DNA of 33,225 nucleotides from Actinobacteria bacterium HGW-Actinobacteria-6 (GCA_002841295.1 PHEU01000023.1:1-33225), one strand, 5' to 3'. Positions 15,972 to 24,913 are shown, counted from the stretch's first letter. A program made the numbers and translations. Notes: generated by a model not told the origin, from the letters alone.

Positions 15972-17193
15972 GAGCCAGGACTGGGAAGCGCTACGGGCCG
16001 GGGTCATCGGGCTCGGTGCTCACTCGGCTCGAAAGAGCTACTACCCGGAGCTGCAAAAACGCATTGACCAACTTGAGCTGTTTCGCGCTCTGCTCGACGG
16101 CAGCAATGACGCCATCATGCTTCTTAGACTCCCCGAGGGCACGGTTGTCGACGCGAACCAAGCCGCCGCTGAGCTCTTGGCCATCAACGGCGCCATCGCA
16201 ACACTGTCCGAGACGATACCGACAGCGTTCGCAACCACACTGCTTGACGCGCTGAACGGTCACAAGGACATCCGCCTCGAGGCGGATCTTGGATCCGACA
16301 ACACGCCGTACGAGATCGACGCGCGCACGATCAGCGTGAATGACCGCGACTTCGCAATCGTCGTCGCGCGCGACATCACGGATCGCAGACTCGCGGACGA
16401 ATCCAAGAGAGAACATCGTCGTCGCCTCGAGACCGAAGTCACAAACCGCACCGAGGAGCTTCGCCGCACGAATGAGCAGCTGGTGCAGGCCACTCGCGCG
16501 AAGGATGAGTTCCTTGCGAGTATGAGCCATGAGCTCCGTACACCGCTCAATTCGGTCATCGGATTCAGCGACATCATGCTGCGAGGTCTCGCCGGAGACA
16601 CCACGGAAGAACAGCAGCGCCAACTCGTGATGGTCAACAACGCCGGGAAGCACCTTCTCGCGCTCATCAACCAGGTGCTGGACCTTGCAAAGATCGAATC
16701 TGGGCAGGCCGAGGTAAAACTCGAACCATTCGATGCCTGTGAACTTGTAGAGCGAGTCGCGGAGCTTGTGAGCGCTCAAGCCGCCGACAAGGGCCTCAAG
16801 CTTGAGATCGAGTGCGAGCTCGCCGTGCCCCAGATCACGAGCGATCGGCAGCGCGTGCTGCAGATTCTGCTGAATCTCGCGGGGAACGCCGTCAAGTTCA
16901 CCGAGCGCGGAACCGTAGGCATGAGTCTCGACTGCGAGGGTGACGTACTCGTATTCCGGGTGTCTGACTCAGGGACAGGGATACCTCCTCATGAGCAGCT
17001 CGACGTCTGGGAGCCGTTCAGACAAGGAGCAGTCCGCGGGGAGATGAAGCCGGCGGGCACGGGCCTCGGGCTGTCAATCAGCAGGGAGCTCGCAGCACTG
17101 CTCGGTGGCTCTCTCGAACTTGAGAGCTCATCTGCCGAGGGAAGCACATTCGCCTTGCGGCTACCCCACCCCTGCAAGCCAGACCGGGACTGA
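15955..17193 (+). CDS. Soluble PAS-domain sensor histidine kinase
   Basis: This 412-residue kinase has no membrane segment. A short N-terminal helix is followed by a PAS domain (about 40-145; LLDGSNDAIMLLRLPEGTVVDAN, ending ARDITDRRLADE) and a coiled coil (about 150-185). HisKA holds KDEFLASMSHELRTPLNS with His192. The HATPase domain has the N box LNLAGNAVKF (Asn311), G1 DSGTGIPP (338-345) and G2 GTGLGLSIS (368-376). It should autophosphorylate in response to a cytoplasmic signal. ATG 15955 lies inside the alcohol dehydrogenase gene with GGAG 7 nt upstream, which supports coupling. There is no response regulator in the window, so it is an orphan here. Confidence 0.93.
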   Translation: MTHSTESQDWEALRAGVIGLGAHSARKSYYPELQKRIDQLELFRALLDGSNDAIMLLRLPEGTVVDANQAAAELLAINGAIATLSETIPTAFATTLLDALNGHKDIRLEADLGSDNTPYEIDARTISVNDRDFAIVVARDITDRRLADESKREHRRRLETEVTNRTEELRRTNEQLVQATRAKDEFLASMSHELRTPLNSVIGFSDIMLRGLAGDTTEEQQRQLVMVNNAGKHLLALINQVLDLAKIESGQAEVKLEPFDACELVERVAELVSAQAADKGLKLEIECELAVPQITSDRQRVLQILLNLAGNAVKFTERGTVGMSLDCEGDVLVFRVSDSGTGIPPHEQLDVWEPFRQGAVRGEMKPAGTGLGLSISRELAALLGGSLELESSSAEGSTFALRLPHPCKPDRD

Positions 17194-17199
17194 ACAAAA

Positions 17200-17229
17200 C
17201 GAGGGGCGAGCCTGATGGCCCGCCCCTCG
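17200..17229. terminator. Bidirectional terminator between histidine kinase and helicase
   Basis: Arms CGAGGGGCG (17200-17208) and CGCCCCTCG (17221-17229) form a 9-bp stem with an inner GCC/GGC helix and a TGAT loop. It lies between convergent genes. The minus-strand side ends in GTTTTGTTC, a usable U-tract for the helicase. Confidence 0.82.
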
Positions 17230-17254
17230 CACTTGGTTACTGTCTGGCTACTGT

Positions 17255-18481
17255 CTAGCGACGACCACTGCGGCGGTTGCCACCTCTGCGGCCCATCACG
17301 CCACCGGAGAAGACCGGACGAGCCTTCGTGTTGACGGTACGATCCGCCATCGGAACGACGCGATCTTTGTAGTCGAAGCCCACGTGATCCTCACAGTTGA
17401 GCACCTCGCCAAGAGCGCGCTCGATCTCGTGCAGCACGCTTGTTTCCTCGGCGGCGAGGAAGCTGATGGCGCTACCCTCGGCACCGGCACGGGCCGTACG
17501 GCCGATGCGGTGGACATAGTCCTCGGCGGTGTTCGGCATGTCGTAGTTGATGACGTGCGAGATCTCGTCAACGTCGATGCCGCGAGCGACAACGTCGGTG
17601 GCGACGAGCACGCGGGTGTTGCCACCCTTGAAGCTGTCGAGCGCCCTCTGGCGCTGCGCCTGGCTACGGTCGCCGTGAATAGCGGCCGCCGAGACGCCCG
17701 CCTTCTCCAGAATGCGATGCACGCGGTCGGCACGGTGCTTGGTGCGCGTGAAGACGAGCACACGGTTAAGGTGTCCGCCCTTGAGCAGCTCAACGAGCAA
17801 GTCAGCCTTCTGCATCTGGTTGACCGGGTAGATCGACTGGATGATCTTCTCGGCAGGCTTGGTCGTCGGCGAAGTCTCGATGTGCACGGGATTCTTCAGC
17901 GTCGCGCCAGCGATGCGCACAACATCCGAGGACATGGTGGCCGAGAAGAGCAGGTTCTGACGCTCTTCGGGAACAAGCGCGATGATGCGCTTCACATCGG
18001 GCCAGAAACCCATGTCAAGCATGCGGTCGGCCTCATCGAGGACGAGGATCTTCACGCCTTTGAGGTTCAATGAACCGCGGTTGTGTATGTCGAGCAGGCG
18101 ACCCGGAGTAGCGATCACGAGGTCAACGCCCCTGCGGAGCTTCTGGAGCTGCGGCTCATAGCCGACGCCTCCATAGATGACCACGCTGCGGTGACCGGTG
18201 AACTTGGACGCCTGGCGTGCAACGTCACTGATCTGCTGCGCGAGCTCGCGGGTGGGGGTAACGACGAGTGCCTGGATGCCACCGCGGGGCTTGATGCGCT
18301 GGAGCAGCGGGAGGACGAATGCCGCGGTCTTGCCGGTGCCGGTCTGGGCACAGCCTACGACATCGCGACCTGCAAGAACGTGCGGGATTGATTCAGACTG
18401 AATCGGGGTGGGGTCGGTGTAACCCATAGCTGCCACGCCTTGAAGAAGGCGCGGCTCAAGGCCGAGCGTGTCAAAACTCAA
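17255..18481 (-). CDS. DEAD-box ATP-dependent RNA helicase, TTG start
   Basis: This 408-residue helicase of the RhlE/CsdA-like group has the Q motif (FDTLGL, PTPIQSESIP), motif I AQTGTGKT (45-52), Ia PTRELAQQ, Ib TPGRLLD, II DEAD (149-152), III SAT (180-182), IV VLVFTRTK, V ATDVVARGID and VI HRIGRTAR. A short basic RRGGNRRSGRR tail probably binds RNA. It unwinds RNA, often in ribosome assembly or cold adaptation. The conserved start is preceded by CAGGAG and 6 nt, then TTG at 18481, with no ATG nearby. Extending further upstream brings in unrelated cysteine-rich sequence that covers the promoter. Confidence 0.94.
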   Translation of the reverse strand: MSFDTLGLEPRLLQGVAAMGYTDPTPIQSESIPHVLAGRDVVGCAQTGTGKTAAFVLPLLQRIKPRGGIQALVVTPTRELAQQISDVARQASKFTGHRSVVIYGGVGYEPQLQKLRRGVDLVIATPGRLLDIHNRGSLNLKGVKILVLDEADRMLDMGFWPDVKRIIALVPEERQNLLFSATMSSDVVRIAGATLKNPVHIETSPTTKPAEKIIQSIYPVNQMQKADLLVELLKGGHLNRVLVFTRTKHRADRVHRILEKAGVSAAAIHGDRSQAQRQRALDSFKGGNTRVLVATDVVARGIDVDEISHVINYDMPNTAEDYVHRIGRTARAGAEGSAISFLAAEETSVLHEIERALGEVLNCEDHVGFDYKDRVVPMADRTVNTKARPVFSGGVMGRRGGNRRSGRR

Positions 18482-18623
18482 ATTATTCTCCTGTACTGGG
18501 CGCTTCCACGCCGCTGTTGCAGACGCAGCTGATCCAAGCGTCTGCGAGCAGCACAGCACAGGACAACCGAGTCTTGAATTAGATTGCGGGATGCATTGTA
18601 GCAGGTTAGGGGCCAATTGCCGA
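18482..18623 (-). promoter_or_regulatory. Helicase promoter and structured leader
   Basis: An extended -10, TGCTACAAT (hexamer 18595-18600), lies 17 nt from a weak -35 TCGGCA (18618-18623). The leader of about 107 nt contains a perfect 8-bp hairpin, GCAGACGC and GCGTCTGC with an 11-nt loop (18519-18545), ahead of the CAGGAG site and TTG start. Confidence 0.55.
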
Positions 18624-18655
18624 ATCGTGGCCGCGCAGGAGTGCTGACGCACGAC

Positions 18656-19600
18656 TTACTGCACAAGCGAGTAGAGGTATAGGCCGTACCCCAGAAGGAG
18701 CCCCGCTCCTTCCCATCTGTTCAGGACTGACCCTCGCCACATGAGCGGCAGCAAGACGACAGCGCTGCCTACCATCACAGCCACATCAAGCGGCCGCAGA
18801 CCCTGGATGTCGAAGGGGTGAATAACGGCAACCACGCCGAGAACGGCGAGGATATTGAGCACATTCGAGCCGATAACGTTTCCAAAGGCGACATCGGCCT
18901 CACCCCTGAGGGTGGACGTAACCGACGTTGCCAGCTCGGGAAGGCTCGTACCGATGGCGAGGACCGTGAGACCGATGACGACCTGGCTGACCCCCAGATC
19001 CGAGGCGACAGCCACGGCTCCCTTGAGTAGGACGCTGGCTCCGATCAGTAGCGCCGATAATCCGACGACGAGGAGCCCAACATCGAGCAAAACCGGCCGC
19101 CGCTCACCGGCGAGAGCCTCATCGAACTCCGTGGCCACGGCGCTCCGCTCGCTCGCGCGGGCAACCATGTACGCCATGACCGTGTAGACAACGGCGCCGG
19201 CGATGAGCACAACACCCTCCAGGCGGGTCAGGCGTGCATCCGCGAGCATGAGCGCGAGGATGACTGTGGCGCCGATCATCAGCGGCATCTCTCGGCGGAT
19301 AAGCTCCGAGCGAACACGCATGGGCTTCACCACTGCAGCGACTCCGAGAACGAGCGCGATGTTGCTGATGTTGGAGCCAACGACATTGCCGAGCGCGAGT
19401 CCGCTGTCGCCCGCTCGCGCGGCCTGGATTCCAAGGAAGAGTTCGGGGCTGCCTGTACCAAAGGCCACGACTGTGAGCCCGATCATGAGGGCTGTCACGC
19501 CGAGACGAAGCGCAAGTCCGGTGCTACCGCGAACGAGCCCCTCGGCTCCCACAGTAAGCAGCACCAATCCACCGATGATATATGCGAGATTCAGCAGCAT
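18656..19600 (-). CDS. Calcium/sodium antiporter, CaCA family (YrbG-like)
   Basis: This 314-residue integral membrane exchanger has two homologous halves of about five helices each. The alpha repeats are FGTGSPELFLG with GNVVGSNISNIALVLG in the first half, and IGTSLPELATS with GNVIGSNVLNILAVLG in the second; the acidic residue in each (S)PE motif binds cation. The linker (ASERSAVATEFDEALAGERRP) is short, as in bacterial K+-independent exchangers. It probably exports calcium using sodium or protons. ATG 19600 begins the first helix; its ribosome binding site is weak. Confidence 0.94.
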   Translation of the reverse strand: MLLNLAYIIGGLVLLTVGAEGLVRGSTGLALRLGVTALMIGLTVVAFGTGSPELFLGIQAARAGDSGLALGNVVGSNISNIALVLGVAAVVKPMRVRSELIRREMPLMIGATVILALMLADARLTRLEGVVLIAGAVVYTVMAYMVARASERSAVATEFDEALAGERRPVLLDVGLLVVGLSALLIGASVLLKGAVAVASDLGVSQVVIGLTVLAIGTSLPELATSVTSTLRGEADVAFGNVIGSNVLNILAVLGVVAVIHPFDIQGLRPLDVAVMVGSAVVLLPLMWRGSVLNRWEGAGLLLGYGLYLYSLVQ

Positions 19601-19653
19601 GCGCTCAGTATCGCATGGAGGCTGCCGCAAGCCGCATGTCGGGGGCAAAAGCA

Positions 19654-19685
19654 GAGCCGGGCAACCCCGAAGGGCTGCCCGGCTC
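19654..19685 (-). terminator. Terminator after csp copy 2
   Basis: On the minus strand a 10-bp stem, GAGCCGGGCA with TGCCCGGCTC (19654-19663 and 19676-19685), extends through GCCC/GGG to a TTCG loop. It is followed by TGCTTTTG. It lies 25 nt past the csp stop and in front of the antiporter gene. Confidence 0.88.
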
Positions 19686-19709
19686 AAAAGCACTTGTCAG
19701 GAATTGCGC

Positions 19710-19913
19710 CTAGATGGCACGAACCTGGGTCGCCTGCTTCTTGCCGTTCTGTCCAGTGGCTTCCGTGAAGGAAACAGCCTGACCCTCGTCGAGGCTCTTG
19801 AAGCCCTCGCCCTGGATCTCGGAGAAGTGAACGAAGAGATCGTCGCCACCCTCGCGCTCGATGAAGCCGTAACCCTTGTCAGCGTTGAACCACTTTACTT
19901 TACCTTCAGCCAT
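19710..19913 (-). CDS. Cold-shock protein, CspA family (copy 2)
   Basis: This 67-residue OB-fold RNA chaperone has RNP1 [10 protein letters not shown] and RNP2 DLFVHFSEI, with the start [10 protein letters not shown]. It is a clear paralogue of the copy at 6292-6495, and both share a leader hairpin. ATG 19913 is fixed by family length. The gene ends in TAG, which shows that TAG is read as a normal stop in this genome. It has its own extended -10 promoter and a strong terminator, so it is monocistronic. Confidence 0.97.
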   Translation of the reverse strand: MAEGKVKWFNADKGYGFIEREGGDDLFVHFSEIQGEGFKSLDEGQAVSFTEATGQNGKKQATQVRAI

Positions 19914-19928
19914 GCAAATCCATCCTCT

Positions 19929-19962
19929 CGCCCCATTATCGGGGCAAAACAAAACGACGCGA
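19929..19962 (-). promoter_or_regulatory. csp copy 2 leader element: hairpin and U-rich block
   Basis: On the minus strand GTTTTGTTTTGCCCC leads into a GCCCC-GATAAT-GGGGC hairpin (19930-19945), followed by a purine-rich GAGAGGATGG before the ATG. The U-rich block and the stem match csp copy 1, whereas the loop differs in sequence and size, so structure seems to be conserved. Confidence 0.65.
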
Positions 19963-20026
19963 CTACCTCCAGAAATGCGGGGTGTCACGTCGCAATCCTA
20001 CGGACCTCTGTGGCCCGCCTTTCCGT

Positions 20027-20035
20027 ACTATAGCA
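20027..20035 (-). promoter_or_regulatory. Extended -10 promoter of csp copy 2
   Basis: TGCTATAGT on the minus strand is an extended -10 element with hexamer TATAGT at 20027-20032. The -35 region (TGCATT, 16 nt upstream) is weak. It implies a leader of about 105 nt, typical of cold-shock mRNAs. Confidence 0.5.
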
Positions 20036-20084
20036 CGCATCGCGCCAGAATGCACCGTTCGGATTATTCGCACCGTGCGTCGCA

Positions 20085-21299
20085 CTAATCAACACCGCTC
20101 GTGCCGAGGAACGGGGACGCCTTGAGAATCGTTTCAAGCCACTCTTCCCTGGCATCGGAATCAACGGTGATGCCGGCTCCGGTACCCCACTGTACAGTAC
20201 CGTTGGCGTACTCGGCCGTACGTATGAGCACCGAGGAGTCCAGGGCGCCCGGCACAGCAATCACGAGCGCACCGGTGTACGGCCCACGCGACGACTGCTC
20301 CAACTCCGCGATTCTGCGCATCGCCGCAAGCTTCGGAGCACCCGTCACCGACCCGCACGGGAATGTGGCTGCAAACAAATCGCCGAGCGACGCCCCCGGC
20401 GCCAGTTGCCCGGAAACGGTCGACACCATCTGATGGCAATACGGAGTAGCGATCACCTCAAAGAGCGGGTCGACCGCGATGGTACCGGGCTGACACACCC
20501 GGCCAAGATCGTTTCTCTCAAGATCGACGATCATCACGTGCTCGGCGCGTTCCTTCTCAGAGGAGGCAAGCTCAGCGGCCAGCGCTCTGTCAGTCGCGCC
20601 CGCGGCTCGAGGGCGCGTCCCTTTGATGGGGCAGACCTCGACTCGGCCACCCAGGACATGCACGAACCGCTCCGGCGAGGCTGACGCGATCGTAATCTCA
20701 CCTATCTCCCAGAACGCGGCCATGTCGGCGCTCGTGCGGTCGACCAGGGACGCAAACGCACTCCGCGGGTCGACGGTAGGGATTCCCAAGAGACGCCTCG
20801 TGAGGTTGAGAACGTAGACATCGCCAGCCATGACCGCATCACGGACCGACTCGACCGCCGCTCGATACTCGACCTCATCCAGGTCGCTAGTCATCGCCCG
20901 GCCGAGCGGGGCATCTGCCGGCAACGGGCATGATGTAGCGACAGGTTCGGGTACGTCATCTGCCTCGAGCGTTCCCCACACCCGCCAACCCTCGGGCGTG
21001 TGCACCAGCCCACCCGAGTAGCGCGCCATCGTCGCGGTGCCGGAGTATGGCATGAGCGCTGCGCACATCTCAGACGAATCCGCCGAGAGTGCGCGCTTAA
21101 GCTCGCTTGTGGCCTCCTCAAGAGTGAGGCTGGCTGCAGTTGACTCAGGCGACCATGCCACCACTGCGCGCCCACCGAACCACCCCCGCGACGAACCGGG
21201 TGCGAGCACGAGAGGTTCTGAACCAAGTGGCAGTGAGGAGAGCCACGCATCCGCGGACACATCGGATGCGGCGACGATGGGGCCGTTCTCGGGCAGCAT
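20085..21299 (-). CDS. pabB: Aminodeoxychorismate synthase component I
   Basis: This 404-residue chorismate-binding enzyme makes 4-amino-4-deoxychorismate for p-aminobenzoate and folate. The catalytic core shows PIKGTRPR (224-231) with Lys226, the nucleophile typical of PabB rather than anthranilate synthase. [33 protein letters not shown] and [16 protein letters not shown] (312-327) follow. It is shorter than E. coli PabB (about 450), with a reduced N-terminal domain. No pabA or pabC adjoins it. GAGGTGA lies just before ATG 21299. It is divergent from the catalase. Confidence 0.93.
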   Translation of the reverse strand: MLPENGPIVAASDVSADAWLSSLPLGSEPLVLAPGSSRGWFGGRAVVAWSPESTAASLTLEEATSELKRALSADSSEMCAALMPYSGTATMARYSGGLVHTPEGWRVWGTLEADDVPEPVATSCPLPADAPLGRAMTSDLDEVEYRAAVESVRDAVMAGDVYVLNLTRRLLGIPTVDPRSAFASLVDRTSADMAAFWEIGEITIASASPERFVHVLGGRVEVCPIKGTRPRAAGATDRALAAELASSEKERAEHVMIVDLERNDLGRVCQPGTIAVDPLFEVIATPYCHQMVSTVSGQLAPGASLGDLFAATFPCGSVTGAPKLAAMRRIAELEQSSRGPYTGALVIAVPGALDSSVLIRTAEYANGTVQWGTGAGITVDSDAREEWLETILKASPFLGTSGVD

Positions 21300-21582
21300 G
21301 AAATCACCTCAGTCGGTCGCCGCTGGGTGCCCGAATCCAGGCTTACATGCGGCCGAATATGGTGTGGCTCGCGTCTGCCGAGCCCACGAAGGGGCTCATT
21401 GTCATCGATTGTGCTGGGCGTGTCGAGCGAGTCGCTTCGCCTGTCACGCTTGCGTCCTTCTGCTGCCGGGTACATCAGAACCAACGCCCGCAAACACCCC
21501 GTGCTGCCGCGTGTACCCGCCTCTTGAGGCGCGCCGACGGCATCGCACGAAAGCGCCCGACTCTAGGAGAAGGAGACTCGCT
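21300..21582. other. Divergent intergenic region pabB-catalase
   Basis: These 283 nt hold the ribosome binding sites of both genes but no convincing -35/-10 pair. A short perfect palindrome, CGCCTC-TT-GAGGCG at 21518-21531, sits about 50 nt before the catalase start and could be an operator. I see no Fur/PerR-type box, RNA gene or small ORF. Confidence 0.4.
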
Positions 21583-23082
21583 ATGGCCAAGAAGCTCACC
21601 ACCGGCTTTGGTAAGCCGGTCGACAACGACCAGAACTCGCAAACTGCAGGGCCGAACGGCCCCGTGCTCATGCAAGACGTGCATCTGCTCGAAAAGCTCG
21701 GCCACTTCGACCGGGAGCGTATCCCGGAACGCGTCGTGCACGCCAAGGGTGCCGGCGCCCACGGGTACTTCGAGGTGACCGCCGACGTCACGCCGTATAC
21801 GAAGGCAGCGTTCCTCTCGGAGATCGGCAAGAAGACCGAGGTATTCGCGCGCTTCTCCACCGTTGGCGGCGAGAAGGGCTCGGCGGACGCGGAGCGCGAC
21901 CCCCGTGGCTTTGCGATCAAGTTCTACACCGAGGAGGGCAACTACGATATGACGGGCAACAACACGCCTGTCTTCTTCATCCGCGACCCGCTCAAGTTCG
22001 CCGACTTCATCCACACCCAGAAGCGCAACCCAAAGACCAACCTCAAAGACCCGGACATGTTCTGGGACTTCCTGTCCCTCACGCCGGAGTCTGTGCATCA
22101 GGTAACCGTGCTGTTCTCGGACAGAGGCACACCGGCGACATACCGCAACATGAACGGCTACTCCAGCCACAGCTATGTGTGGACGAACGCGGCAGGCGAG
22201 CAGTTCTACGTGCAGTACCACTTCAAGACCGAACAGGGCATCAAGAACTTCACCGCTGCCGAGGCCGACGCCATGAAGGCGAAGGATCCCGATCACGCCA
22301 CGCGCGACCTCTTTGAGGCCATCGAGCGCGGCGACTTCCCGGTGTGGCGCCTTGAGATGCAGATCATGCCCGTGGCCGAGGCCGAGGACTACCGCTTCGA
22401 TGTTCTCGACATCACGAAGGTATGGCCGCACGCGGATTACCCGCCGATCGTCATCGGACGCATGGTGCTCGATCGCAACCCCGAGAACTATTTCGCTGAA
22501 GTCGAGCAGTCGGCGTTCAACCCGAGCAACTTCGTGCCAGGGATCGGCCCCTCGGCGGACAAGATGCTCCAGGGACGGCTGTTCAGCTACCACGACACGC
22601 ACCTGCATCGCCTCGGCACGAACTACCATCTGCTGCCGATCAACGCCCCCAAGAATGCTCCAATGGCGAGCTACCAGCGCGACGGCGCGATGCGCCACGA
22701 CGCCAATGGTGGCGACGGTCCTAACTACTGGCCCAACAGCATGGGTGGCCCGGCTCCCGATCCGAGCTCAGCCGACCCGGGCATGCCGGTCACAGGAGCG
22801 ATCGGCCGCACCGAGTACACGCACCCGAACGATGACTTCGTGCAGCCGCGTGCGCTCTTCCGCGACGTGATGACGGCCGAGGACCGCGACCATCTCATCA
22901 GCAACATCGTCGGTCATCTGAGCAACGCACAGGAGAGAATCCGCCTACGCAGTTGCGCCGTCTTCTACAAGGTTGATCCCGAGTACGGGACGCGGGTAGC
23001 CGAGGGAGTCGGCGTCGACGTAGCCGAGGTCAAGCGCCTGGCCGCGATGTCTGCCGAGGACCGAGCCGCGGCTACAGCCTAG
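21583..23082 (+). CDS. katA: Haem catalase, small-subunit monofunctional type
   Basis: This 499-residue catalase decomposes hydrogen peroxide. Signatures are [21 protein letters not shown] with distal His53, [33 protein letters not shown] with the distal Asn (126/127), and [15 protein letters not shown] (331-345) with proximal haem ligand Tyr336. Length fits clade 3 enzymes. AAGGAG lies 7 nt before ATG 21583; a much longer open frame upstream runs over the intergenic region and is ignored. The gene ends TAG and converges on the PEP carboxylase gene with only 25 nt between and no hairpin. Confidence 0.97.
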   Translation: MAKKLTTGFGKPVDNDQNSQTAGPNGPVLMQDVHLLEKLGHFDRERIPERVVHAKGAGAHGYFEVTADVTPYTKAAFLSEIGKKTEVFARFSTVGGEKGSADAERDPRGFAIKFYTEEGNYDMTGNNTPVFFIRDPLKFADFIHTQKRNPKTNLKDPDMFWDFLSLTPESVHQVTVLFSDRGTPATYRNMNGYSSHSYVWTNAAGEQFYVQYHFKTEQGIKNFTAAEADAMKAKDPDHATRDLFEAIERGDFPVWRLEMQIMPVAEAEDYRFDVLDITKVWPHADYPPIVIGRMVLDRNPENYFAEVEQSAFNPSNFVPGIGPSADKMLQGRLFSYHDTHLHRLGTNYHLLPINAPKNAPMASYQRDGAMRHDANGGDGPNYWPNSMGGPAPDPSSADPGMPVTGAIGRTEYTHPNDDFVQPRALFRDVMTAEDRDHLISNIVGHLSNAQERIRLRSCAVFYKVDPEYGTRVAEGVGVDVAEVKRLAAMSAEDRAAATA

Positions 23083-23107
23083 GCGACTGCCGCTCCTCAA
23101 CCGGGTA

Positions 23108-24571
23108 CTAGCCGAGGAACCTCCGGAGAAGCGCCGCGCGGGTCACGAGGTCGGCCAGCTGAGTCGTTTCGCCTCGGTCAAGGTCCGCTCGCATCCTTCG
23201 GGTAATCTCAAGATGCTCCACGTTTGGCGTGTACGCATACCCGGCCCGATCAAGTGACTCACGCAGCGATTTCGTCATAAGCGCCCCATCGAAGTCGGTG
23301 AAGCTCAGCGCCTCGGCGAGCTTCACTTCGAACGACGGGTACATCTCATGCACAAACTCCAGGTCACTCTTGGTGAGTGCGTCAAATGCAATGAGTTCGG
23401 GCGGCAACCCGAGGCTGTAGAGAGCGCACGTGAACGAGATCGCCCTCGGCAGGGTTACGCCGCCAAGCTCCCTCGCGTAACCGAACAGGCCGATGTGGAG
23501 CTTGCGGGCACGACGCGAAGGAACGTGCTTCGCCATGCGGTTGATCTGCGGTGCCAACTCCAGCACCCGCTGACGATACGCCTCGCTGTACCGCTCGATA
23601 AGCGGAAGTGCCCGTTCAACATCCACGGGTTTCGCGTGCCCGATCTCACGGGCTTTCAGATGCTCACACGCTGCCCGAACCTCATCGACCGGGTAGTCGA
23701 ACTTGAACGCCGACTGGATGCTGAACGTCACGACGCTCGGGTACTCGCGACCGACTCGCTCGACTGTCGCAGGCGAGAGTCCACCCCGAAACGGCGCGGA
23801 CCCCATGCCGAGAATCGGATGTATCCTCACTCCCCGTCGGATTGACAGCTCCTCCAGCCGGGCAAGCGCGATCTTGTTCGCCAGCGCTGCCGAGACGACC
23901 CCATAGTTCATGGCCGTGTCCGAGCGCGCGAGGAATACACGCTGATCCGCGACCTCGGGCTTGTCGGACAGATACTCCTCGACGATGTCGGCCGCGCGAA
24001 GCATGGTCGGTACATCTTCGAAGAGCGGAATCACCTGGATCCTAGTGGGGAAGAACTCCCCTATCCACTCTGCGATTGTGATGTCCCCATTGCCGAAGCG
24101 CGCGTTCTGACGACCGACGATGTGATCGGCGTAGTAGCGGTAGATGCGATCGATGCATTGCGCCGAGGTGGTCATCGGCAAGATGACCTCGAAGATCGGT
24201 GCCACATCGCGCTCGTAGAAGCGCATCGCAGCGTCGTAGGAGCGCGGAATGCTTTCGAGCGTCTCGAGCAGGATCTTCGCTTCAGTCGTCTCCACCGTCG
24301 GGTTTGGCACCCGAAGCGTCAGCCGCAGATCCTCCCCAAGAACATGTTCGCGAAAATACTCGGGGTAGAACGACAGAAGCTTCTTAACGACATACGTGTC
24401 GATTTCCTTGCCCTCGACATCCCACATCTGCTCATCACAGCCGAGATGCGAGTACGCGTAGTAGGCCTCGCGGATCTCATCTTCACCCGCGAGTACAGCA
24501 GACGTCGCGAAGAAGGGCACCGAAACGTTGTCCGGGTGCTGGGTGCTCATACAGCGAGGGATACCAGGCAT
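23108..24571 (-). CDS. ppcA: Phosphoenolpyruvate carboxylase, archaeal type
   Basis: This 487-residue enzyme carboxylates PEP to oxaloacetate (anaplerosis). It belongs to the short archaeal-type PEPC family (TIGR02751), about half the length of the usual bacterial enzyme. The start IPRCMSTQHPDNV (4-16) is the family hallmark, followed by DEQMWDVEGKE, RVPNPTVETTEAK, PMTTSAQC, RSDTAMNYG and GMGSAPFRGG. ATG 24571 starts at this motif and has GGAG 6 nt upstream; a 12-residue extension is not conserved. The allosteric regulation of the long enzymes should be absent. Confidence 0.95.
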   Translation of the reverse strand: MPGIPRCMSTQHPDNVSVPFFATSAVLAGEDEIREAYYAYSHLGCDEQMWDVEGKEIDTYVVKKLLSFYPEYFREHVLGEDLRLTLRVPNPTVETTEAKILLETLESIPRSYDAAMRFYERDVAPIFEVILPMTTSAQCIDRIYRYYADHIVGRQNARFGNGDITIAEWIGEFFPTRIQVIPLFEDVPTMLRAADIVEEYLSDKPEVADQRVFLARSDTAMNYGVVSAALANKIALARLEELSIRRGVRIHPILGMGSAPFRGGLSPATVERVGREYPSVVTFSIQSAFKFDYPVDEVRAACEHLKAREIGHAKPVDVERALPLIERYSEAYRQRVLELAPQINRMAKHVPSRRARKLHIGLFGYARELGGVTLPRAISFTCALYSLGLPPELIAFDALTKSDLEFVHEMYPSFEVKLAEALSFTDFDGALMTKSLRESLDRAGYAYTPNVEHLEITRRMRADLDRGETTQLADLVTRAALLRRFLG

Positions 24572-24637
24572 TATTCGCTCCGGTCGCCGGGACGGGCTGC
24601 TGCCCATTATCGCACGCCGGCGTGCCGGGGAGATGTC

Positions 24638-24913
24638 CTACAGCTTGGCGAAGGGAGCGCTGAGCTTGCGCTCTGCGTGATCCAGCACGTCATCCATCGA
24701 GCGCTGACGGAGAATCCAGGGAGACAGGCCTATCGACCGTGAGCCGTCGACGCACTTCACCCAGACGGTGTGACGCTCATCGCAGGCGACTTCAAAGCCG
24801 GGGCCCGCAAATCGAATCAGGCACGCATCATAGAGTCCACTGCCGCCGTCATCGGTAAGGATGATGGAAGAGTCGACTTCTGGAGTGCTTGGGCGAAACG
24901 GAGAACTACTCAT
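24638..24913 (-). CDS. Small hypothetical protein upstream of PEP carboxylase
   Basis: This 91-residue soluble protein has an excellent ribosome binding site (GGGAGG, 6 nt before ATG 24913), good evidence that it is real. The first 20 residues look disordered (SSSPFRPSTPEVDSS). A beta-rich centre follows (SIILTDDGGSGLYDACLIRFAGPGFEVACDERHTVWVKCVDGS as overlapping strands), then a C-terminal helix (SMDDVLDHAERKLSA). There is no signal peptide or membrane segment. I do not recognise the family. It precedes PEPC by 66 nt on the same strand. Confidence 0.72.
   Translation of the reverse strand: MSSSPFRPSTPEVDSSIILTDDGGSGLYDACLIRFAGPGFEVACDERHTVWVKCVDGSRSIGLSPWILRQRSMDDVLDHAERKLSAPFAKL

Noticed and set aside
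18482-18652. N-terminal extension of the helicase to an ATG at 18652
   Set aside because: The extra 57 residues are unlike helicases, cysteine-rich, and encoded by what looks like promoter and leader. TTG 18481 has an ideal ribosome binding site.
21037-21582. N-terminal extension of the catalase upstream of 21583
   Set aside because: The frame is open by chance across the intergenic region and into pabB. The family start and AAGGAG both point to 21583.
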